Source: Ottelia alismoides
Taxonomy: Eukaryota; Streptophyta; Magnoliopsida; Alismatales; Hydrocharitaceae
Length of the DNA stretch: 64,000 nt
Assembly: GCA_037367405.1 (NCBI GenBank)
Contig: JAZKJV010002320.1
Location: forward strand, 248,001-312,000
Reading direction: 5' to 3'
In this document: positions 33,392 to 43,690 of the stretch, piece after piece
Layout: every line of letters starts with the position of its first letter
Numbering within the stretch: the stretch's first letter is position 1
Position numbers and translations under genes: made by a program
The notes under the pieces: model-generated
Seen by the model: only the letters and a program-made list of their open reading frames with translations
Told to the model about the DNA's origin: nothing
Databases searched by the model: none

Positions 33392-34306
33392 GTGATCCGA
33401 AGTTCCCCACCCCCTCGGTGCTTCGTCGCAGCCCCTTCCAGGCGCTGCCGTGCTCCGGCCTTCACTCGCCGTCGAGCCTCCTCCTCCAGGTATCCTTCCT
33501 CCCTCCCTCTCTATCTCTCTCTTCCTCTCCCTTCCACCCTCCGCTCTCGCTATCAACCTCGCCGCTCCGGGCTCTTCGCTCCGCTCGGAGCCACACCCTC
33601 GCCTCCGCCTTCGATCCTCTTCTCCGACCGTCATCGACAACCTCGGCCGACACGCCAGCTCCGCCACGCGCTTCTTCGACGACCGCCGGCCGTGTGTCGG
33701 CCCTGGAGCTATTTCTTCTCCACCACGCAAGGAGCCACCTCCAGGAGCTCTGCTACCGGTCGACGCCCCCGCCTTCTCCTCCGCCTTCGACGCATTCGCC
33801 TCCTCCAGGCCGTGTGTCGGCCAGAGGCACGCCACCGCCTCCGCCAACTGTCAGCCACCGGAGTCCGCTCCGCCAGGCGCAACCCGCTCCTTCGCCAGCC
33901 ACCTCAGCCACCAACTCCGCCTCCTTCGCCTTCGTCAACAGCCACTGCGCCTCCATCTTCTCCGGCCACTTCACCGCCGCGCATCGTCTTCCCCAACGCC
34001 GCCTCGACGCCATCTTCCCCGACCGCTCCAGCCAACGCCGCCAGGAGCAACCCACTCCTCCGCTGCGCCTCCGGGCTGGGTGCCCGAGGCCCTCCCACGT
34101 GCACCGCACGCGCGGAGGGAACGACGCCAAGGTCCATCAGCCCAGGGGTCACGTGCTACGCACGTGCCCCTTGGGCAAATTGCAAGAAGGCCCTTCGGCC
34201 TTTCTCCATTTACGCATCAGTCCAGATCCAGAAGGTCACGTGCACCGCACGTGACCCCCTGGCACAATTGCATCTTCGCCCCGGTGATCTAGGTAATTAT
34301 AAATAG
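33392..34306 (+). other. GC-rich transcribed-like region with three overlapping open plus frames, no recognised protein
   Basis: All three plus-strand frames stay open for 278-304 codons (from 33392, 33418 and 33450) because the sequence is C-rich and stop codons are rare. The proteins are rich in Pro, Ser, Ala and Arg, with no domain that I recognise. The CACGTGC-NN-CGCACGTG palindromes occur inside, which argues against a conserved protein. It may be a leader, a non-coding transcript or a captured GC-rich gene fragment. I do not call a CDS. Confidence 0.3.
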
Positions 34307-34690
34307 GTCCCCTCTGCATTGTTGTTATTTATTTAATTATTTACATCTGTACCCCTGCATTCCTCGTTCAGTTTAGACCTCTGTTTTCCATCATTTTATT
34401 TATTTAAAAATAGCATTTTGTTCATCTCTTAATCCTCTACATTTTGTCATGTCTTGGATATTTTTGTGATTTACGGTTGATTAATAAATAATTATTTTGT
34501 GGTTATTTCTTGACTGTTTCCGAATCGCCGCCTACAACGAACGACATATTTATTTTCACGATCGACCATTAAAAACGATTTCTTATCGCGGCTTTTCCGG
34601 GCTCGTCACGGAGCCGGGTCTTCTGGCTGGATGGCGAAGGGTCTCAGATGACCCTTGTCGTGACCTGAAAAGTGAACCAGAAGACTCACG

Positions 34691-34716
34691 GGTCGAGGGC
34701 AAATTGCCTCGACCCG
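34691..34716. repeat. Hairpin with 8-bp arms
   Basis: GGGTCGAG and CTCGACCC flank a short AT-rich loop. Nearby GTCTTCTGG (34619) and CCAGAAGAC (34678) form a wider inverted repeat. Their role is unknown. Confidence 0.5.
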
Positions 34717-35499
34717 GTTAGGCGGCGTGAAGGTGCATGGTGCGTCGGAATGGAGAGCTCCGGCGAAGGTGGTCGGCGGAGGAGCTCGATTCCCAGATCC
34801 TGTGCGATCTGGGTTGGGTGAATGGGTGAAGAAGATGCGGAGAGGTCTGGCGAAGATGATGGTCGGGTCGGAATGGCAGATGGGAGATCGGAGGTGGCTG
34901 GCGACGGCGACGGAGCTACGCTACCAGTAAGCTAAAAATCGAAACCTACGCTAATCTACGGCCTAAGTGATCTACCTGGGTGGTCGGAGAGACTGTGGAA
35001 GAGCAGGGGGTGCTCCTGGTCGTAGCCTCAAGGGTCGTCTCGGCCCGAGGCTCGGTGCTCACGCTGGTGGCGGAGCAACGGCGGCGAAGAACGCCGGATC
35101 AGTGGTTTCACCTCCTCGCCTCGCTGCAACAGGGGCGATCGCTTGCTGTCACTCTCGCGGTGCTTCTGGAGTTCACTGGGAAGAAGGGGAAGGTCCAAAG
35201 ATGAGGCGCAGAGGCGGCAGAGGTCGAGATATATATGGAGGCAGGGCCGATTAGGGTTGGGTGGAGACGGCTATGGAAGGCGTGGATCCTTCGGCGAAGG
35301 ATCTGGCGAGGATGTCGGATGATTGGCGAAGGATCCGGGCACGGGGTTTGCGGAGGCGACAGGCTGGAGACGCGTGGAGAAATCGGCGAAGTCGGGTCGG
35401 GCGCGGGTCTCCCCAAAAGGAAAGAGTCCGTGGGGGAGTTGACCGGGGTCAACAATCCCCCGTGGACCAATCAGGAGCTGCCAATTATTGATTTCTTTG

Positions 35500-36400
35500 T
35501 TTATTTATTTTAAGGTAGAAAATGGCCGAATTAAGAAAAACTTAAAACATGAAATATTTTTCTTTTATTTTTTTCTATTTTTTGGTGATTTTTAATTAAT
35601 TTTTGGAAATAAGAATAATGTATGTACATGATATAGGAATATATACACTATGTAGGCTTTTTATTTTTGATTTTTTATTGTTATTTTTATACAATTTTAT
35701 TCCTATTTTACATCTTATTTATTTATAGAATAAAATGAGGAATAAAAGGATATTTTTATTTTATTTTTATCACTTATATACATGGGTGGAATAAATAGTT
35801 ATATATATTTATATACATAGTATATATACACTGTATTTTTGTATTTTTAATTTTTGTTCTTTTTATTTGATTTTTGTTGTGTTTCTTTTTATTTGTTTTA
35901 TTTACAAAATATACCATAGAATATTCACGAAAAGTTTTGAAAATAAATACATTTATTTATAGGGTTAAATAAATAAAGGATGATGGTCTATGTACATGGT
36001 GAAAGGGCATTTTTGGAATTTTGATTTTTAAATTTTTATTTTGTTTTTAATAGTTTCTAAATATATACAAAATGTATACAAGCATATTTTTGGGTGAGGA
36101 AAATATAATTTTATTTATTTACAAAAGTATGTACACATGAGCTCCTATCTCCCTCTACTTTGGCTTTTATGCGGTCAGGCCCATGCTGAGCCCTCCCTTG
36201 GGTTAGGTTGCTCAATATTTATTCTAAATATTTCCCTCTTTTTCTTTTTACTCTTTATTCTTTTATTTTTGCACAAAAACATGCTAATTATATCTTTTTA
36301 CACAATGCATGCTTTTGGTAATTATTTGTATTTACACATATTTACATGTATTTGCAAAGGTTTTTGTAGCTAAAATAGAAGAATAAAGAGTGATGAATGG
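35500..36400. other. Very AT-rich right part of the 6.3-kb block, no gene
   Basis: The sequence is dominated by runs of T and A (TTTTTATTTTTGATTTTTTA type), matching the style of 30300-30900. No frame or structured element was seen. Confidence 0.35.
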
Positions 36401-36420
36401 GTATTCATCACCGTCCGACT

Positions 36421-36701
36421 AGGTAAAGGGACCTGGAGGTAAAGAAATTTTGAAAAGCCAAGACATTATAAATGATATTAGAGCAAGTCAGTGGCGGTTA
36501 TGAAGATGTGACAAAAGTTATCCAAGACGTGGTCATCCTATCGAAGAGATAGGAGGAAGGATTATCCATAGCGTGCAACCAGTAACCACCACTATTATTG
36601 GAATTAAGTGATGAGTCATATGTCAACAATGATGTCACAAATAAAACAGAGTGTTGGAACACCCCGAACATAGTCTCGTGTCCAGGTTTCATAAAATGTA
36701 A
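36421..36701. other. No gene recognised
   Basis: A short mixed stretch between the 6.3-kb block and the next MITE. TGATGAATGGGTATTCATCA at 36391-36410 is a palindrome that overlaps the right bounding repeat. Confidence 0.35.
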
Positions 36702-37060
36702 GGGTATGTTTGGTTGGCGGGTTAAGGCGGGTTAAACTGGTAGATGGTAACCAGTTTTGGAATTTTAGTGTTTGGATAGTGGGTTAAACTAGAGGTGGGT
36801 TAGAAGTGAGTTTGAGATGATATGATTGTATTGAAGTTTGAAAAAGTGAATAGTTATTGTGATGCTATTGTATTGAAGTTTGGAAAAGTGGGTAGAAGTT
36901 GAGTAGTTATAACTTTCATATCATATGATGGTATACTATATTATTTTTTGATAAGATTGATTATGTAAATTGATTTATTTAATTTTTTAAAAAAGAAATA
37001 AAATGGGGTCCACATGAGAGAGAGGGAGGGTGAGTTAAGGAGGGTATTGGGTTATAAAAT
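36702..37060 (-). mobile_element. Tourist-like MITE, inverted copy (one end decayed)
   Basis: It begins GGGTATGTTTGGTTGGCGGG after TAA (36699-36701) and contains the inverted core ATATGATGGTATACTATATT and the TTGTATTGAAGTTTGGAAAA units of the family. The far end (GGGTTATAAAATAGAGGGA) lacks the usual terminus. Confidence 0.65.
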
Positions 37061-37451
37061 AGAGGGATTATTACTTTACGACTTGTGCTTAAGCATTTCA
37101 GATCGTGCTCGAACCTAAAAAGCTCTCAATGTCAGTTAACCTCAATAATAACTCCGACGTAAACAGAGACAATATACTAAGAATTTGATGCATAAAAGAT
37201 GTTTATTTTTGCAATTTACCCTTATTAATAGTGTTAGGCTGTTGAACCTACCCTTAAAAATAATGGCCTTGGAGTCGGGACCATTTTGTCTCGATGAATT
37301 TTCTAATTTATGTTTAAAACAAATAAAAAACGAGGTTGGTGGAGACAAATTAAATGATTATTTACCTTATTGGGCATTGACATAAGATAATTCTTAACGA
37401 CATTCGGTCGAGGAATAAGGAAAGCGAGATAAGATGGTAGAATAAGAAATA

Positions 37452-37699
37452 GGGTAAAGTAAAAAAAATCTCAACTATGTATCAATTTCCAATTAAGGGA
37501 TTCATTTTTCAATTGTAACAAAAAGGAGTTGGATCTTATGTTTTTGTCTCAAATAGAAGCCTCTATAAGCTTCAAAGACCTTATATGTCGATGTTAAACT
37601 CTTAAGTTGACAGTTCAAGCCCCTATTTGTTACAATTGAAAAGTGAGCTCCATAATTGAGAATCGAGGTATAGTCAGAATCTTTTTTTGTAATTTACTC
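37452..37699. mobile_element. MULE-type MITE with GGGTAAA/TTTACTC ends (copy 2 of 3), 9-bp duplication
   Basis: The arms GGGTAAAGTAAAAAAAATCT and the inverse of the right end, GAGTAAATTACAAAAAAAGA, share a CTATRYMTCGAT-type block and TTTTTCAATTGTAACAAA. The flanks TAAGAAATA (37443-37451) and TAGGAAATA (37700-37708) match at 8 of 9 positions, fitting a Mutator-type 9-bp duplication. Confidence 0.65.
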
Positions 37700-37804
37700 T
37701 AGGAAATAAAGAGGTTTATTCTGTATTTCCACTCTTTTGTGTTTTTGAGATAAATGCCAATAAAGGTATTCAATAATATTCGTTATTTTTCACATCCCTT
37801 ATTT

Positions 37805-38087
37805 GAGTAAATTATAAAAAACCCCTTAACTATACATCGGATTTCAATGTCATACGCGAACTATAAAAAGTAACAATTTGGTATCTGAACTTTCAAATTT
37901 ATCTCAATGTGGTTCATGACTATTGAAATTTAAGGTTAAAAAGATGAAATAGTCAACTAAATTTCAATGATGAAGGATTGCATTGAGACAAATTTGAAGG
38001 TTCGGATACCACATTGTTATTTTTTAAAGTTCATGTATGATATTTAAATCAGGTGTATAGTTTAGAGACTTTTTTTGTAATTTACTC
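37805..38087. mobile_element. MULE-type MITE with GAGTAAATTA ends (copy 3 of 3)
   Basis: The left arm GAGTAAATTATAAAAAACCC and the inverted right arm GAGTAAATTACAAAAAAAGT both continue into AACTATACAYC and a TCATAYRYGAACT block. An inner inverted pair (ATTTCAATGATG / CATGACTATTGAAAT region) makes a long hairpin likely. The flanks do not match cleanly. Confidence 0.6.
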
Positions 38088-38182
38088 TGTTATTTTTTAT
38101 TGTTTTTACGATGAGAGATGAGTAGAAATTATTTTAGAATTAAGCGATGTGCGTGTATTAATAAACATAAATATTTGTATTA

Positions 38183-38485
38183 TTATCCTGAAAAAAAGAG
38201 AGGAAAATACCATGATTTATAGAGAAAACCTGAATTAACTTTTCCTAAACAAGAACAGTAAATATCACGAGATCTTGATGCGATTTTATAGGACCACATG
38301 TCCCTTTGCTGAAGGAGTGGATTCCTTCCACGTGAATGAATGCTCCAAAAGGGATCCAATTGAATGCCCTTATTTATTGGCAACTCCATAAATAAATAAA
38401 TTAGAATCCCTAACACCATCAGAGCTGTCCACAGCATATGCTTCACTGCGATGGCCTTTACAGACAAGAGAGAGAGAGAGATCAT
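38183..38485 (-). CDS. Hypothetical 100-residue frame with one hydrophobic helix; doubtful gene
   Basis: The minus-strand frame contains a likely membrane helix (LWTALMVLGILIYLFMELP) followed by a polar segment. A CT-rich tract and a CAG directly before the helix-coding part (about 38455-38440) could be a 3' splice site, so this may be an exon fragment of a host gene. I recognise no family. An ATG-independent exon reading would start near 38440. It lies between MITEs and has no other exon nearby. Chance remains a real alternative. Confidence 0.2.
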   Translation of the reverse strand: MISLSLLSVKAIAVKHMLWTALMVLGILIYLFMELPINKGIQLDPFWSIHSRGRNPLLQQRDMWSYKIASRSRDIYCSCLGKVNSGFLYKSWYFPLFFSG

Positions 38486-38499
38486 GGAATGGAAAGGAA

Positions 38500-39896
38500 A
38501 TAGTTCTCAAATCCAAAAATATTAATTTCTATAATTCCAGATATGTTCTTTGACCGCTCACATACACCACCACCATCACCGTCATCTCTTATGTTGTAAA
38601 ACCCCAAACAAAGTCCCATACCGTGAAAAGAAAAAAATTCCGGATGGGATAAATAGTGAGGGACTTACTACCGAACAACCCGGCTTAAGCATTTTGGGGG
38701 TGGTTAATCGGGTCCGTATGGGCCCGATCCCAAGAGGTTGTTAGAGCCAGTAACGCTCCGTTAACGGACCGGGGACCTAAGCCCGAGACGTTACATATAT
38801 AATAGCAGGTCTAAACCATTGACGCAAATATATATCAGGTTTTTTTTAAATTAATATAGCAGGAGGGTTGAACTCACAAGATATGTATAGCGTGTTTAGT
38901 GTGAACATGTTATATATTTATAGCAGGGTTTCGAACCTGCTACATATTTATAGCAAATGCTATATCATAATCTTTTGAATGGAGATCCCCGTGTCACCGG
39001 TTCAAATTTGATTCATGACAGGCAATTTATGTAAGATATTCATAGAAATTCATAAAAAAAAGTTGGTAAATAGTACTGAGTTATGATGTAATTGTACAAG
39101 ATCTTATGGTTTATCATGTAAAACTCCCATAATTTTTTATAAATATAGTTTTTTTAAAATTTTGCAGTCATGTCCTCGCATTCTTTAAGAAGGTAGATGT
39201 ACTAGGATTTACTCAACAACTATTTACATATTCACTCCAAAGAGAAACTTGATCATTCTTCGAGACTGTCGGGGTCTCCGATCATGCAAGAGAGAAAAAG
39301 TTGCTCATAGCTTGAGTTCGAGTCTTACGTTTGAGGACGAACGGACCCGATTGAGCCGTGGATTCGCATGCGTCGATCTGCGAAGCGACGTTCCGAGGAA
39401 CCGTCGAGCTAGATCAAACCAGAATCGTAACCGAGCAGCATCGAGATCACTCCAATTAGGCCCGACAGCTTTAAGATTAGGTGTGCAAAGAAGGGGGGAA
39501 GATTTTCGACGAAACGTGAAGGAGCACGGAGCCCTAATGGGCACCAACAGGCCATCACGTTTCCCGGGTGGGGCCCACGGGGAGGGGGCTCCGAAGTGGT
39601 AAAATCACGGGCTTCAAAAGGTCCCTCTCGCCGTGGGGCCCGACGTGGTTTGTTCCGTTGCTGGTCCTGACAGGGCTTGTGCGGGCCCCAGGCCCACGGG
39701 CAGCCCAACTTGCCTCCCCAGTTACCGGGTCATCGAGTCGCTTGAATTACTCCACTCGTGAGCACGACACGTCGTCGGCACTGCTCGGGCCGCCACGTCA
39801 CTTCCCCTCGGTTGTAAGGACCTCCTTGCGGTGGAATCGAAAGAGTTCCCGACACGTTTACGACGTTGCATTGGATGAACGTGAAACTTGGATGGA
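38500..39896. other. No gene recognised; possible LTR end at 38795
   Basis: AAGCCCGAGACGTTACA ends at 38795 and resembles the CGTTACA termini at 16828 and 21282, but no start or duplication was found. Around 38808-38960 the phrase TATAGCAGG recurs three times. The GC-rich stretch 39300-39890 has short frames on both strands without a recognised domain. Confidence 0.3.
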
Positions 39897-39904
39897 ATCC
39901 GCAG

Positions 39905-40699
39905 TAGGGATGAAGACAGATCGGATACATATCGGATACATGCCTATTTTCATATCCATATTCACTTCATTTCTATCAAATACGGATAAAGATATGATTT
40001 GGATATGCATTATAGTAATCATATCCTTAAAAATACAGATACAAATCTGAATCGGATATTTATCGAATCCGAATACAGATCGAATAAAGAGCGGACCCGA
40101 ATACAGATCGGATAAAGAGCTAATCCAAATATGAATTGAATAAAGAGTGAAATCCAAATATGGATCCAATAAACATGGAATCCGAATACACATTGAAGAA
40201 AGACCACATACAAGTATGAATTGATTTTTTTATCAAAGTTCATAATGATTTTAAAAATGACAATGGAATATAAATAAGTTGCATCATGATAAAAGGAAGT
40301 GTGGAGGTAACTTACATTCTAGACCGAAAGCAAAAAGTGGATAGGATTTCATAAGTTCGGTTGTGCTCATCCCCAAAGAAACGAGAATTTCTTAATATCA
40401 TTAATATATTGTATTACATAATATATAATACTAATATAGCAGCACAAAGTTACAGGTTATATTATATTAACTAATATATAAAATAATATTAAATATTGTA
40501 TTTGGATATCCGGATCCGGATCCGAATCCGGATATTCAAGTCATCACCAAATCCGTATCCGTATCCGGAAATTTTTTACATCGCATATCTATATCCAATC
40601 TGTATTCAATTATTATTCAGATACAGATATCCATATTTGTTAATTATTCAAATATGGTAAGCGGATATTCGGATCTATCCGTATTCATTTTCATCCCTA
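39905..40699. mobile_element. Non-autonomous hAT-like element, 795 bp, 8-bp target duplication
   Basis: The left end TAGGGATGAAGACAGATCGG pairs with the inverted right end TAGGGATGAAAATGAATACG. The flanks ATCCGCAG (39897-39904) and ATCCGTAG (40700-40707) match at 7 of 8 positions. An 8-bp duplication with TAGGGATG ends fits the hAT superfamily. The interior is packed with GGATACGGATA / TATCCGTATCC subterminal repeats, the usual transposase-binding layout. There is no transposase frame. Confidence 0.75.
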
Positions 40700-40707
40700 A
40701 TCCGTAG

Positions 40708-41503
40708 TGAGATCCAATCCGATAACTCTATTTTGTACCTTCCTTTAGTTAATTGGATAAGCAACAAGCAGGAGAAAGACCACACGGAAAGCTTTAAACA
40801 GTACTTTAGTTAATGAGACTATCAATAAGGGGTCGAAAAATCGATCGAGTCGGTGATTGACTGTGATCCGATACCATTCGAAGTAGTTGAGGTTCTGATT
40901 GGTCGCTGGTCTTCATGTTTTCACTTCAGGAAGACCAATCTCAAACTTAGAAACTTAGGGCTTACATCATAACCTTTAAAAATCTCGTAATCTTTACACC
41001 ACGACCTTGTAATACGGCTAACTCTTACACCACAAACCCTATAACACAAGGGAGGACGATGAGCAAGGCGAACACGATCAAAGCCCACTTGCACGATCAC
41101 GACTCGGTCAGGAGTCAAGTTGGATCGACACAAAGAGGACAAACACGCGCTAGATCGCTAGGCTCCTCGCAGATAGATCGGTCGATCATGATCGCAAGAC
41201 TGTAAGCATACAACAAAGCACATGCATTTTAGGAATGTGCCACCAGCCACCATCACAACTTGTTTAAAAACGAGACATATAGCCCCCCTCCCCCCCACAC
41301 ACACACACTACAAACATACAACTCCACCTTCAGTCCAGTCCCCCCTTCCTCCTCAGTCGCTACGTACACACATACATAAATACATGCATGCATGCGTACA
41401 TCCAAGGAGTCTGAGTCGAGTACTCTGATGCGGTCGACCTTAAATGGCAAGTGGAAGAGGTGGCTCAGAAGTCTCCCAGTCAGGTCTACTACTTATCTAC
41501 TGT

Positions 41504-41535
<32 letters not shown>

Positions 41536-41922
41536 TACCTTTGCCATTGGCCATTGCTCGATGCTTTTGTAATCTACCACCTCTGGAGTTTGGCAGTAGA
41601 AAGATGCTTATGAGGAAAAGAGTACGGAGCTCTGTCCGATCTCAGGAGCATCCCCCCTTGATTCCTTCCCAATTTAATCTGTCGTCCTCACTCTCTTCTC
41701 CCACGAGGAGGAAGGACCATAGATTGTGCATCCGTCATCCTATGATTCTCTTCTTCGAGCTTGTTTCGACCCGTCGTTGTCTCGTGCTGTGAAGTACACT
41801 TCAAGTGGTATGTGTAGGCTAGGCCGGACTGGCTGGTTCGACCGGAAGCCTTCCAAAAGAAAAGGGTTAGAAATCAATCGAAACAGTTCATACATGTACT
41901 AGTAAGATTTATCAAAATTAAC
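40708..41922. other. No gene; microsatellites (CA)n and (GA)n
   Basis: (CA)n is at about 41296-41310, a CATGCATGCATG run at 41384-41395, and (AG)n at 41512-41530. Short frames around them have no recognised domain. Confidence 0.4.
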
Positions 41923-43661
41923 TTTTTTTTTTTGAAAGGTAAGAGTAAAATCTATATTCCAAAAAAGAACACAATTACAGGTAAAGTTTGTGGCCCCAGC
42001 TAGGGATTACATTTTAAAAACACCAAAAATGAAACCATCAAAAAAAAGATTGTTACAGATTAAGCTTTGTAGATCAAGGAAAAGGATGTTACAATGTCAT
42101 TGATGATGTGAGCAGGCGAACGGCGATCTGAATCAGTCCAGATGCGATTCCTTTCGGCCCAAATCTGCCATACCACTAGCGCAAGCAGAGTGGAGAAGAT
42201 AGAACGGGCACGCTTGGAAGTAAAGGAGAAACTCCCCGAGATCAGGTCCAGCAAGTTGGTAGTAGTGGGAACAAACCCCACTATGGCCAGGCACGAGTCC
42301 CTCCAAATGCCAAAGGAGAAGGAGCATTGGAAGAACAAGTGGGCATGTGATTCAACATTATCATCACAGAAGTAGCAAGTGGATGGAACATTAATCCCAA
42401 AGCCGAGCAACCGATCAATAGTTGGGAGGCGTTCACGGACGGCACGATATAGCGTGAAAGCAAAACGGGGTGGGGTCGCCCGGTCCCAAACGATTGAGGC
42501 CCAGATTACCCGCAGACCCCGAGAACGCAACAAATCAACAGCTTTAGCGAAGGTGAAACCTCCAGGGGAGAAAATCCACCGGAAAGGAGGAAGATCCCCA
42601 CTGATAGCAGGCCGCAGGAAAGGCCGCATACCCAGCATACCGCGCCAAATGCGAGAAGCAGGTAGGACAGCTTGACAGTCCCAGAATGAACCAGAGGATA
42701 GGTATTTCAGCCGCAAGAAGTCTGCCCATATAGAACAGTCTGAGGTGAGGAACCTCCAGACCCAGGAAGCAAGCACTGCCTTCCGGAGGTCAACAAAGGA
42801 CGTCAAACCCAACCCACCTTCCAACTTGGGGAGACAAATAGTTGTCCAAGCAATGTCATGCCGCTGCCGGCCCCAAAGAAAATTTGCACAGAGCTTATCG
42901 AGCCTATTAACCAGCAAGGGCGACAAGAATGTGCCAGCTGCCCAATATAAGAAGACACCCCGAATAACGGAGTTGAGAAGTTGGGCTCGCCCAGCTATAG
43001 AGAGGGCAAGCGAGCCCCAGCCATCAATTAGCATCCGGATCCGATCCTCGAGAGCCCTCGAGTCACTACCCCGCCTGTAAGCAGAGGCTAGAGGGAGACC
43101 CAAATAGGTTGTGGGCAGATGCTGCTGTAGCATGCCCATTTGTAGGGTGGCGGCGAATGATTGGGCCTCCCATCTAGGCCTAAAAATTTTGCTCTTTGAG
43201 GGGTTCAGCTTCAGCCCTGAAATGAGGTCAAAATCAAGGAGGATCTCCTTAACCACATTGAGGGCCTTGAGGGAGCCTTTGCAAAAGAAGAGGAGGTCGT
43301 CGGCGTAGATTAGATGAGACGGGGCCTTGCAGCGCCCCCTGCCCATGCTCTTGAACCGCCCACTGGACACCGCCAAGTCGACCAGCGAGGTGAGGGATTC
43401 CATCCCAATGGTGAATAGGAGGGGACTTAGGGGATCCCCTTGGCGCAGGCCACGTGAACCAGCAAAAATCCCATGCGGCACACCATTAATCAGGACTGAG
43501 AAAGACGTTGTCGAAATGCAGTTCGAAATCCAATCAATCCATTTATCACCAAAGCCCAATTCCTTGAGAGCATTTAGTATGAAACCATGGTCAATGGTAT
43601 CAAAGGCCTTGGACAGATTAACTTTTACGACAACAGAAGTTGACCTATAACAATGAATAAC
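41923..43661 (-). pseudogene. 5'-truncated L1-like LINE: reverse transcriptase end and zf-RVT
   Basis: On the minus strand the frame is open from 43661 to the stop at 42060, with a 3' UTR and a terminal A run (T run 41923-41933 on the plus strand). It opens with VIHCYRSTS and motif A VNLSKAFDTIDH, where the usual Asp of (I/V)DLSKAFD is Asn. GLRQGDPLSPLLF, SHLIYADDLLFF (motif C intact) and the zf-RVT cysteines and histidine (TCYFCDDNVESHAHLFFQC) follow. A TGA interrupts the reading just upstream (43664-43662) and homology fades by about 43690, as in the usual 5' truncation during target-primed copying. The sequence is related to, but clearly different from, the LINE at 24976. Confidence 0.85.
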
Positions 43662-43690
43662 TCAGGCGATGTTATCTTCCGATGTCAATG

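Larger units (their letters stand above)
30063..36420. mobile_element. Unrecognised 6.3-kb non-coding block bounded by 19-bp direct repeats
   Basis: TATTCATCACCGTCCGACT occurs at 30063-30081 and again at 36402-36420, and similarity continues a little further (AGGTAAAGG and GTAAAGAAA with small gaps). Inside, an AT-rich left part (30300-32950) and right part (35500-36400) enclose a strongly GC-rich core (32960-35480) with a TATA box. A phrase at 30586-30603 (AAGGGACCTGGAGGTAA) recurs next to the right repeat at 36426. No gag, pol, transposase or Rep/helicase similarity was seen, and no TIR or TG...CA ends were found. It could be a non-autonomous Helitron-, LARD- or MULE-like element, or a captured promoter region. 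The 'mobile element' label is an inference from the bounding repeats. Confidence 0.35.

Noticed and set aside
33392..34306. A 304-codon frame and two similar frames as protein genes
   Set aside because: All three frames of the same strand are open together, which is a composition effect. No domain was recognised, and repeated palindromes lie inside.
36391..36424. Helitron 3' end (palindrome TGATGAATGGGTATTCATCA and CTAG)
   Set aside because: The palindrome is not GC-rich and the CTAG spacing is not typical. No TC start was identified at the left border, so Helitron remains only one option.
38925..38965. tRNA T-arm-like hairpin (GCAGGGTTTCGAACCTGC)
   Set aside because: No acceptor, D or anticodon arms at the right distances. 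It is one of three TATAGCAGG repeats.
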